From: UBA8437 sp963580005
Lineage (GTDB): Bacteria > Planctomycetota > Planctomycetia > Planctomycetales > Planctomycetaceae
Length of the DNA: 16,295 nucleotides
NCBI GenBank assembly: GCA_963580005.1
Contig: CAUZJR010000072.1
Span: 1 to 16,295, forward strand
Reading direction: 5' to 3'
In this document: in pieces, positions 8,526 to 15,095 of the stretch
Layout of the letters: every line of letters begins with the position of its first letter
Position numbering within the stretch: the first letter of the stretch is position 1
The notes under the pieces: generated by a model
Seen by the model: only the letters and a program-made list of their open reading frames with translations
Database searches by the model: none
What the model was told of the DNA's origin: nothing
Made by a program: the position numbers and the translations under genes

Positions 8526-9676
8526 TGGTGCCTACCGATACGAAACTGGATCCGACGGCCACAAGGCGTCTGCGCGAGTTCGCTCACGAGACTCCACTGA
8601 TGTCGTGCGTGGTGGACCCGAGCGGTCGCTGGTGTTTTGCCGGAGGCCGCAGCCGCCGGATCTACATCACCGATCTCAATACCGGAGAAATCGAGGCGCT
8701 GGAAGATCACGAGAGCTGGGTGGTGACCTCGACGCGGTGGGGGACCTCGGGGGTCGAGGTGAGATCACCGGAGGCCGAACTGGAGCCACCTCCACCTCCT
8801 CTGCCCAAAGACCTGAAGTCCCAGGAGGCGGACCCTGGACGACTCGAGGCGGAGGCGGAGGCGGGTGCGGATGTGGAGACGGAGACATCGTTGGTCCTGA
8901 CCGGTGACCTGGTCGGCCGCCTGATCTGCTGGGACACTCTGGGTCCGTGGCCGGTGGTCCGCTGGAGCATCGAGACGGGGCACGGGACCTTGCGAACGGT
9001 GGCGGTTTCCCGAGACGGTCAGCAGGTGGCCAGCGGGGGAGGAGACGGCGTGGTCCGACTCTGGTCGGTCAACGACGGGAGTGCTATTCGCGAGTTGAGC
9101 GGTCATGCCTGTCCGGTCTTCAGCACGGCCTTTCATCCCGACGGAATTCACCTGCTGTCGGGTGACCGTGGCGACCAGAAGATCATTCAGTGGAACTACG
9201 TGGGGGGGAAGCCGGTCAGGGAATTCGATGCAAAGGACCTGTCCAACTACAAGGGCGGGACGGACATCAACTATGGCGGCGTCCGCGACCTGGAGTTCAC
9301 TCCCGATGGAGCAGTGGTCCTGTGTTGCGGCCGCGACAGCTACGGTCGTCCCGGGTTGGTGTTGCAGTTCGACTGGAAGACGGGCCAGCAGATCCGCAAA
9401 CAGGTCTCGACGTTCACCAATTCGATCTTCCATCATGTGATCTTCCATCCCCAGGGCTTCTTCCTGACGGCCGGGGTGGGTGCCCAGACCGGTGAGATCT
9501 GGTTCTGGAGGCCCGAGCAGGAGGAGAAGCTGGCCAGTGTCCAGGTGTCCGGTCCCGCCTACGGGATGGACCTGCACCCCGACGGTCGTCACATCGTGGT
9601 CGCCCAGATGGGAGGCCCGCGGACCTACGGGGATCAGGGCACGGTAGGGCTCTACGAGATACCTGCGGTGAAATAG
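8525..9676 (+). CDS. WD40-repeat protein with an acidic Pro/Glu-rich insertion
   Basis: 383 residues with no signal peptide or membrane segment, so predicted cytoplasmic. WD-like blades are seen around residues 26-62 (DPSGRWCFAGG, IYITD), 122-140 (LVLTGDLVGRLICWD), 157-190 (VSRDGQQVASGGGDGVVRLW, a classic blade), 192-226 (GHACPVFSTAFHPDGIHLLSG, IIQWN), 252-285 (VRDLEFTPDG, LVLQFDW), 303-330 and 347-378. Between the second and third strand groups lies a low-complexity stretch (about 80-121) with five prolines and repeated Glu-Ala, partly encoded by three tandem GAGGCG units (8846-8863). WD40 propellers are protein-binding scaffolds. The one-base overlap with the DUF1501 stop and the operon position suggest a role tied to the exported pair, yet it lacks an export signal. 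Exact partner unknown. Confidence 0.8.
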   Translation: MVPTDTKLDPTATRRLREFAHETPLMSCVVDPSGRWCFAGGRSRRIYITDLNTGEIEALEDHESWVVTSTRWGTSGVEVRSPEAELEPPPPPLPKDLKSQEADPGRLEAEAEAGADVETETSLVLTGDLVGRLICWDTLGPWPVVRWSIETGHGTLRTVAVSRDGQQVASGGGDGVVRLWSVNDGSAIRELSGHACPVFSTAFHPDGIHLLSGDRGDQKIIQWNYVGGKPVREFDAKDLSNYKGGTDINYGGVRDLEFTPDGAVVLCCGRDSYGRPGLVLQFDWKTGQQIRKQVSTFTNSIFHHVIFHPQGFFLTAGVGAQTGEIWFWRPEQEEKLASVQVSGPAYGMDLHPDGRHIVVAQMGGPRTYGDQGTVGLYEIPAVK

Positions 9677-9695
9677 GCCTTCCTGGTCTCCCTGA

Positions 9696-10784
9696 TCATG
9701 TGCTCCAGGCGTCTCGCAGGAATCTCAGCCAGTTCCCGTTGAGGATCGCCTCGGTGGACTCGGTCGAGAACCCGCGTTTCTGGAGCACCTCGACGAATCT
9801 CTGCAGGTCGGCGATCGTGTCGAGGTCGGCGGGAAACTCGTCGGTACCGACACCTCCATCGAGGTCGCTGCCGATGGCGACGTGCAGGTGGTCACCGGCG
9901 ATCTGGCAGATATGGTCGATGTGATCGACGGCCCGATCGAGCATCACGCGCAGGTGCCGGTTGTCGCCCAGGCATTTCCATTCGTACTGCAACTGCCAGT
10001 TCCCCAGCGTGACGCCGATCACAGCGTCGCGTTGGAGCAGGGCCTCGATCTGGTTGTCGTCGAGTTCTCGTTGGTGCGGGACCAGCGTGCGGCTGTTGGA
10101 ATGGCTGGCCAGCACCGGTCCGTCGTAGTGGTCCAGGCATTCCCAGAACGCGGCGTCCGAGCAGTGAGTCAGGTCCAGCGGGATCCCCAGGCGTTGCATT
10201 TCGGCGAGCAGTGGCGGGCCGAGCTGTGTCAGTCCACTCTCGCTGCCGGTCCCTCCGGCGTAACGGCCCTCGGCCGAATGGGCCGGCCCGATCAGTCTCA
10301 GGCCCCAGTTCCACCAGTCCTCGAGTTGTCCGGGATCGAGCAGTGCGTCGGCGCACTCCATGCTGATGACCAGTCCCAGTGGCGGGGCCGACTCGGGATC
10401 GGGATCCTCACCAGCGTCCCACCGGGTCCACTCGGCGATGTGCTCATCGAGCCCTTCAACGGAGCCGATGATGCGGGCGTGCCCCTGTCGTTGCAGGGCC
10501 TCGTAGTAGGCCAGTTGTCCTCTGGCGACGGCGAAGGCCTGTTCGGGCGACCCGAAGTCCATGTGCGGGATGAACCGTCCGGTCGTCGCGAAGGCGTGTG
10601 CGGTGGTGAAGCACAGCGCCACCCGACCGCGACGCATCTCCTCCAGCGACACGGTGCTCTTGCCCTTGCCCTTCTCCGTTTCGTGGCTCTCGCGGACGCG
10701 GGTCGTCCAGACGCTGGCCAGCAGGTCGCGGTTTTCCTTCAGGGCGTTCATGGCCAGGTCGAGATGGCCATCGACAATCAGCAT
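9696..10784 (-). CDS. Membrane dipeptidase-like zinc peptidase (family M19)
   Basis: 362 residues of the amidohydrolase fold, matching renal-dipeptidase (M19) enzymes, which hydrolyse dipeptides including Cys-Gly and often D-amino-acid dipeptides. All expected dizinc ligands can be placed: His7 and Asp9 (DGHLD), bridging Glu143 (SMECAD), His207 (LTHCSD), His228 (ASHSN) and Asp307 (GSDLDG). The C-terminal ILNGNWLRFL segment is also typical. No signal peptide is seen, so it is likely cytoplasmic, unlike human DPEP1, which is GPI-anchored. The start is 11 bp after the stop of the glutathione peroxidase, with no purine-rich ribosome-binding site, suggesting the two are co-transcribed and translation may depend on the upstream gene. 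It is convergent with the WD40 gene (19 bp apart), with no evident terminator between them. Natural substrate not known. Confidence 0.9.
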   Translation of the reverse strand: MLIVDGHLDLAMNALKENRDLLASVWTTRVRESHETEKGKGKSTVSLEEMRRGRVALCFTTAHAFATTGRFIPHMDFGSPEQAFAVARGQLAYYEALQRQGHARIIGSVEGLDEHIAEWTRWDAGEDPDPESAPPLGLVISMECADALLDPGQLEDWWNWGLRLIGPAHSAEGRYAGGTGSESGLTQLGPPLLAEMQRLGIPLDLTHCSDAAFWECLDHYDGPVLASHSNSRTLVPHQRELDDNQIEALLQRDAVIGVTLGNWQLQYEWKCLGDNRHLRVMLDRAVDHIDHICQIAGDHLHVAIGSDLDGGVGTDEFPADLDTIADLQRFVEVLQKRGFSTESTEAILNGNWLRFLRDAWST

Positions 10785-10795
10785 GGCGGGGGGGA

Positions 10796-11368
10796 CTACT
10801 TCTTCTTGGCCAATGCGGCCTCGATCAGCTTGATCACGGCCGGGTCATCGGGCTTGGTCCTGGGACCGAAACGTCCGATCACCTTGCCCTGTCGGTCGAC
10901 CACGAACTTCTCGAAGTTCCAGGCCACCTTGCCGGCCTCCTTGGGCTTTGACACCTGCTTGGTCAGATGCTTGTAGAACGGCGCCGCGTCCTTTCCGTTG
11001 ACGTTGACCTTCGAGAACATGTCGAAGCTGACCTTGTACTTCGTGGTGCAGAACGTCTTGATTTCGGGGTTCGTTCCCGGCTCCTGGCCGCCGAACTGGT
11101 TGCACGGGAATCCGAGCACCGAGAGACCCGACTTGCTGTACTTGGTGTGCATGGCCTGCAACTGCAGGTACTGAGGCGTCAGGCCTCAGCGGCTGGCCAG
11201 GTTGACCACCAGCATCACGCGGCCGTTGTACTTCTTGAAGTTGACCGGCTTGCCGTCGATCGACTTCATCGTGAACTTCAGGGCGGAGGCAGGTTCGGCC
11301 GCCTGGCCTGGAACCGCCAGCAACCCGCAATACGCCAGCCCCAGGGCCAGCAATCCCACTCGTCTCAT
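10796..11368 (-). CDS. Exported glutathione peroxidase-like protein, probable selenoprotein (in-frame TGA at Sec61)
   Basis: 190 residues if TGA at 11188-11186 is read as selenocysteine. The TGA sits where GPx enzymes have the peroxidatic Cys or Sec: upstream ends N-L-A-S-R, downstream continues G-L-T-P-Q-Y in the same frame with no other interruption. GPx reduces H2O2 and organic hydroperoxides with thiols. The rest of the active site is intact: Gln95 (FGGQEPG), Trp150-Asn151 (WNFEKF), plus FPCNQFGG. Cys89 and Cys107 have the spacing of the extra cysteines of thioredoxin-dependent GPx, with Cys107 in the resolving position, so thioredoxin may be the reductant. Residues 1-24 look like a Sec signal peptide (LLALGLAYCGLLAV, GQAAEP). 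Start ATG 11368 has AAGGA ten bases upstream. Conventional gene calling would give two fragments split at 11186. It lies 104 bp after a DUF1501 gene and 11 bp before the dipeptidase. Alternatives: a nonsense mutation or base error. Confidence 0.8.
11155..11168 (-). promoter_or_regulatory. Candidate bacterial SECIS hairpin in the GPx mRNA
   Basis: On the minus strand, CCUGC-AGUU-GCAGG forms a five-base-pair stem with a four-base loop. The loop begins 22 nt after the UGA and has G as its second base. Both features fit the bacterial SECIS model (apical loop 16-37 nt after UGA, G among the first two loop bases). It would recruit SelB to decode UGA. It lies in coding sequence (about residues 67-72). 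It is short and competes with a GGCCUG/CAGGCC pairing, so it is a candidate, not a proven element. Confidence 0.5.
11171..11189 (-). repeat. Inverted repeat embracing the in-frame UGA
   Basis: A perfect seven-base inverted repeat, CTGAGGC and GCCTCAG separated by five bases, contains the UGA in its 5' arm in the mRNA. The loop is too close to the UGA for the usual bacterial SECIS spacing. It could slow ribosomes at the UGA, form a lower structure next to the candidate SECIS, or simply be chance in GC-rich coding sequence. Confidence 0.45.
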
Positions 11369-11472
11369 GGCTTGTGCATCCTTGTAAAGGAGATCATCAG
11401 GTTCGGCATGGCAGGCTACTTCACACAGCACCCGGTTCGCAACTGTGGGCCGCTGGGGACCTCGGCCGGGGC

Positions 11473-12921
11473 TCAGAACAATTCGAGCACCGGTCGTCCG
11501 TCGGAGATCCTCACGGGTCGTCCGATTTCGTCGGGGACCGCGGCTTCGGGTTTCAGGCCAAACGCGTGCAGGATCGTGGCCTGGAAATCGTAGACGCTCA
11601 CCGGCAGGTCGCGGACGTAGGCGGCCAGAGCATCGCTGGATCCGTAGACCCGCCCGCCCTTTATGCCGCCGCCGGCCAACACCGCCGAATAGCACGCTCC
11701 CCAGTGGTCGCGGCCGGTGAACTTGTTGATCGTCGGCGTGCGGCCGAATTCACCAATCACCGTCACCAGCGTGTCTTCGAGCAGACCCCGCTGCTCGAGA
11801 TCCGAGAGCAGGGTCGAGAAGGCTGCGTCGAAGGAGGGCAGGCAGTACTTGTGGCTGAGCATGTCCTTGCCGCGGTTGATGCCGCCGCAGATCGGTTTCT
11901 TCTTGTCGGTGCCGTGGTTGTCCCAGAGGTTGAACTGGCAGCCGTCCGAGCCGTAGTAGGTCCAGAAGACATTGACCATCCGCACGTCGCGTTCAATCAG
12001 CCGCCGGGCCATCAGGAAACTCTGGCCGTACTCGTTCATCCCGTACCGTTCACGCAACGGCATCGATTCGTGCGTGACGTCAAACGCCTCGCGGAAGGCC
12101 TTCGAGGTCAGCATCTCGATCGCCTTTTCGTACTGCTGCTGGTAGGCCAGGACCGCTCCGTCGATTCCGACACGCGCGGGGCCGACCCCGTCCAGCAGCG
12201 AGCGGCGGGCATCGAGCCGCTCGACGGTCATCTGCTCGCCGTGCAGCTCGAGATTTTTCAGAGTGAACTCGGAACGCTCCAGTGAACCGGTCTTCTCGGT
12301 GCCCAGGCTCAGAGGTTCGAACCGCGGACCGAGGAACCCGGCCCGCTGGCCCTTGTAGAAATGGGTGCCGGTGGTGAAGTGCCGCGGCACGACGACCCAG
12401 GGGGGCAGTCCGCCCGAGGGACCAAGCAGTCGGTGCAGGATGGCTCCGATGGCCGGATGATCATCGGGCGAGGCGGGGTAGGACTTGTTTCGCTGAGTGC
12501 CCAGGCGATTGGCCAGCAACGTACGAAAGATCCCGGTCTCGTGTTCCTGGGTGCCGACGTTCATCGAGCGGATGACGGCCAGCTTGTCGGCGTGCGGAGC
12601 CACGTTCGGCAGCAGAGCCCCGAAGCGGGTGCCCGGTACGCTGGTAGCGATGTCGCCGAACTGGCCGCGGATGTGGGCTGGTGCGTCGGGCTTGGGATCC
12701 CACATGTCCAGTTGCGAGGGTCCCCCGCACAGGAAGATGTAGATCGACCGCTTGGCGGTGGCCTGGTGACGCGTGGCGTCGATCGCCTGGGGGGCGGTGT
12801 TGGCCGCGGCCAAGATCTGCGGCAGGGTCATGCCCAAGCCGCCGACGGTGCCCATGCGGAGCGCGTCGCGGCGCGAGAACTCGGCGCGACCCGGGACGTG
12901 CATCGGCATCAGGTTGAGCAT
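11473..12921 (-). CDS. DUF1501 family protein, Tat-exported
   Basis: 482 residues from the ATG at 12921. An in-frame ATG at 12951 would add ten residues; 12921 is preferred because MLNL-type N termini are typical of the family, though neither has a convincing ribosome-binding site. Twin-arginine signal S-R-R-D-A-L-R (Arg17-Arg18) followed by GTVGGLGMTLPQIL. Family motifs: FLCGGPSQLDMWDPKP, FGALLPN, GFLGPRFEPLSLG, and at the C terminus VIGEFGRTPTIN, then GRDHWG with His406, YSAVLAGGGIKGG and HAFGL. Same alkaline-phosphatase-like fold group as the other two DUF1501 proteins here but clearly diverged from them. Unlike them, it has no DUF1549 partner on its strand; it is divergent from the DUF1549/1553 gene at 13145 and 104 bp upstream of the peroxidase. 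Function unknown; presumed periplasmic. Confidence 0.9.
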   Translation of the reverse strand: MLNLMPMHVPGRAEFSRRDALRMGTVGGLGMTLPQILAAANTAPQAIDATRHQATAKRSIYIFLCGGPSQLDMWDPKPDAPAHIRGQFGDIATSVPGTRFGALLPNVAPHADKLAVIRSMNVGTQEHETGIFRTLLANRLGTQRNKSYPASPDDHPAIGAILHRLLGPSGGLPPWVVVPRHFTTGTHFYKGQRAGFLGPRFEPLSLGTEKTGSLERSEFTLKNLELHGEQMTVERLDARRSLLDGVGPARVGIDGAVLAYQQQYEKAIEMLTSKAFREAFDVTHESMPLRERYGMNEYGQSFLMARRLIERDVRMVNVFWTYYGSDGCQFNLWDNHGTDKKKPICGGINRGKDMLSHKYCLPSFDAAFSTLLSDLEQRGLLEDTLVTVIGEFGRTPTINKFTGRDHWGACYSAVLAGGGIKGGRVYGSSDALAAYVRDLPVSVYDFQATILHAFGLKPEAAVPDEIGRPVRISDGRPVLELF

Positions 12922-12933
12922 ATCAGTGGTGAC

Positions 12934-12989
12934 GGCCCGAGACCGCCTCATCGCCAGAGGATCGCCCAGTATAACCGCCGTCTCGGGCC
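12934..12989. repeat. Perfect 10-bp inverted repeat in the divergent promoter region
   Basis: GGCCCGAGAC (12934-12943) and GTCTCGGGCC (12980-12989) are exact reverse complements separated by 36 bp. They flank TATACT on the minus strand (12973-12968), a five-of-six match to a -10 box for the DUF1501 gene, though no good -35 is seen. The arms could be a paired operator or fold in RNA. With the alternative start at 12951 one arm would be coding, which slightly favours 12921. The rest of the intergenic region (to 13144) holds TATCAT at 13103-13108, a possible plus-strand -10, and nothing else recognised. Confidence 0.4.
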
Positions 12990-13144
12990 ACCGAGAACAC
13001 CGATACCGCGATTCCCTGATTTATCCGCCCCGCCGCGGATCTCAGAGGAAGTCCTGACACGGTCGTAGGAGATCAAGAAGTCTGCGGGACGGTGGATCCT
13101 GTTATCATGCGTGCTCGCGGTGTGAGCCTGGTGAGGGATGAGTC

Positions 13145-15070
13145 GTGGGCGGGTGTGGTCGGTCGAGAGGCCTGTCGTGGCTGGGGGCGTGGCTGGGTGG
13201 CTGGCTGGCGGTTTCTCCGTTGCTGGCTGACGAACCCGCGGCGACCTCGTTTCCTCGAACCGTGGTGGCCGAGGATGAGCGGGACCATTGGTCCTTTGTG
13301 GCCCTGGATCCTGGTTCGGTGCCAGAGGTCCGTCGTGCCGATTGGTGTCGCAACCCGGTGGATCGGTTTGTGTTGTCTCGCCTGGAACACGGCGGAGTGT
13401 CTCCCAACCGTCGGGCCAGTCGGCGGGTGCTGGTGCGGCGGCTGCATTTTTCGCTGCTGGGTCTGCCACCTTCGCCGGAGACGATTTCACGATTCCAGAG
13501 CAACGGGTCGCCGTCGGCCTGGAGCGACCAGGTCGATCGGTTGCTGGCCTCGCCCCATTATGGTCCTCGCTGGGCCCGGCACTGGATGGACGTGGCGAGG
13601 TTTGCCGAGAGTGGAGGGTTCGAGCACGATGCGGATCGAGGGACTGCCTACCACTATCGCGACTTCCTGGTCTGGGCCTTCAACAGCGACCTGCCGTTTG
13701 ATCGCTTCGTGGCCTGGCAACTGGCCGGTGACGAGCTGGCCCCGAAGAATCCTCTGGCCTTGATGGCAACCGGCTTCCTGGGCGCGGGGGTGTTTCCCAG
13801 CCAATTGACCGAAGCCGAGTTCGAATCGTCTCGTTACGACGAACTCGACGACATGGTGACCACAACCGGGGTCGCCTTCCTGGGTCTCTCGGTTGGTTGT
13901 GCACGATGCCACGACCACAAGTACGATCCGATCCCGTCTCAGGACTACTACCGCATGGCCTCGGCCTTCACGACGGCGATCCGTGGTGAGGTGACGACGC
14001 GGGCACCCTGGCACGATTCGGATCAGAAGGTACTGGTGACCAGCGAGGGTCTGGCCAAGCTCAAGCACGCCGCCGACGGCCGCGGGTTTCCTCATTTCTA
14101 CAAGCAGACCTACTTCCTGGCCCGGGGCGACGTAGACCAGAAGCACGGGATTGCCCGCAGCGGTTACCTGCAGGTGCTGGTCGAGCCGGGCACCGACACC
14201 AGCAACTGGCAGCTGCGGCCCCCCTCGGGTGCGCAGCGGACGTCGTTCCGCCGCGCATCGCTGGCCGGCTGGATGACCGACTCGCGGCGTGGCGCCGGCC
14301 ACCTGGTGGCCCGGGTCATCGTCAACCGGCTCTGGCACCATCATTTCGGTCGCGGCCTGGTGGCGACTCCCAACGACTTCGGCAGCCAGGGCGACGAGCC
14401 GTCGCACCCTCGGCTGCTCGATTGGCTGGCGTCGCAATTGATCGAGTGCGGCTGGCGGCTGAAGCCGATCCACCGCCTGCTGCTGACCTCAAGCGTCTAC
14501 AGCCAGGACGGAGCCAGCGACGCGGTCCGGAACAAGGCGGACCTGGAAAACCGCCTGTGGTGGCATCGGCCCCGTCGTCGGCTCGAGGCCGAGGCGATCC
14601 GGGATGCGTTGCTGAGTGTTTCGGGTCGACTCGATTCGGGGATGTATGGCCCCGGTACACTCGATGAGAACTCACCGCGTCGCAGCGTCTACCTGAAGGT
14701 CAAGCGGAGTCGCCTGGTGCCGACGATGATGCTGTTTGACTGGCCCGAGCACCTGGTCAGCATCGGTCGACGTTCGACCACGACCACCGCGGCCCAGGCA
14801 CTGGCCTTCATGAACAGCCCGGTCGGCCGGGGCTACGCGAGTTCCCTGGCCGATCGCTTGCCGTCGGATTCCGTCAGCGCGATCAGGCGTGCCTGGCAGA
14901 TCGTCCTGGCTCGTCTCCCGCGTCCCGATGAACGGGCGGCGATCGGGGTGTTCCTGCAGCGTCAGGAGCAGATCTATCGTCAGGCGGGGCAGGCCGATCC
15001 GTCGCGGATCGCTCGAGTCGATCTCTGCCAGGCGTTGCTGGGAATGAACGAGTTCATCTACATCGACTGA
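13145..15070 (+). CDS. DUF1549/DUF1553 domain protein without cytochrome domain
   Basis: 641 residues. The start is GTG at 13145: a TGA in frame lies just upstream (13139), and GAGGG (13133-13137) sits seven bases before. Signal peptide about 1-29 (LGAWLGGWLAVSPLLA, then DEP). Next comes the segment that normally follows PSCyt1 in this family (HWSFVAL, then RNPVDRFVLSRLE), then DUF1549 proper (RRLHFSLLGLPPSPE, HWMDVARFAESGGFEHD, YRDFLVWAFN, QLAGDEL) ending in C252-A-R-C-H256-D-H-K-Y-D-P. DUF1553 covers about 365-640 (VIVNRLWHHHFGRGLV, NDFGSQGDEPSHPRLLDWLA, SSVYSQ, RRRLEAEAIRDALL, MNEFIYID). The N-terminal cytochrome domain is absent although its flanking linker is present. The DUF1501 gene follows after 25 bp, the usual pairing. 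Function unproven; presumed periplasmic. Confidence 0.92.
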   Translation: MGGCGRSRGLSWLGAWLGGWLAVSPLLADEPAATSFPRTVVAEDERDHWSFVALDPGSVPEVRRADWCRNPVDRFVLSRLEHGGVSPNRRASRRVLVRRLHFSLLGLPPSPETISRFQSNGSPSAWSDQVDRLLASPHYGPRWARHWMDVARFAESGGFEHDADRGTAYHYRDFLVWAFNSDLPFDRFVAWQLAGDELAPKNPLALMATGFLGAGVFPSQLTEAEFESSRYDELDDMVTTTGVAFLGLSVGCARCHDHKYDPIPSQDYYRMASAFTTAIRGEVTTRAPWHDSDQKVLVTSEGLAKLKHAADGRGFPHFYKQTYFLARGDVDQKHGIARSGYLQVLVEPGTDTSNWQLRPPSGAQRTSFRRASLAGWMTDSRRGAGHLVARVIVNRLWHHHFGRGLVATPNDFGSQGDEPSHPRLLDWLASQLIECGWRLKPIHRLLLTSSVYSQDGASDAVRNKADLENRLWWHRPRRRLEAEAIRDALLSVSGRLDSGMYGPGTLDENSPRRSVYLKVKRSRLVPTMMLFDWPEHLVSIGRRSTTTTAAQALAFMNSPVGRGYASSLADRLPSDSVSAIRRAWQIVLARLPRPDERAAIGVFLQRQEQIYRQAGQADPSRIARVDLCQALLGMNEFIYID

Positions 15071-15095
15071 ATCGGCGATTGCGGAAGGAGAGACC

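Noticed and set aside
8846..8863. Three tandem GAGGCG units as a microsatellite
   Set aside because: Only three units and they encode Glu-Ala repeats inside a low-complexity linker; reported with the WD40 gene rather than as a separate element.
9677..9695. Terminator between the convergent WD40 and dipeptidase genes (also 3913-3921)
   Set aside because: The gaps are only 19 and 9 bases and show no hairpin followed by a T run.
9882..10976. Long plus-strand open frame opposite the dipeptidase and peroxidase
   Set aside because: Codon content is a shadow of high-GC genes on the other strand; no recognisable domain, and the opposite strand encodes complete M19 metal ligands.
10796..11161. Shorter peroxidase gene starting at TTG 11159-11161
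   Set aside because: It would lack the signal peptide, the first strands and the catalytic residue of the thioredoxin-like fold, all of which are encoded in frame just upstream.
11186..11368. GPx region as a pseudogene with a nonsense mutation
   Set aside because: The interruption is a single TGA exactly at the Cys/Sec catalytic position, the frame is otherwise intact, and the remaining active-site residues are conserved. Decay would rarely hit only this codon. It cannot be fully excluded from sequence alone.
11374..12285. Plus-strand open frame opposite the orphan DUF1501 gene
   Set aside because: Shadow of the DUF1501 coding strand; no recognisable protein features.
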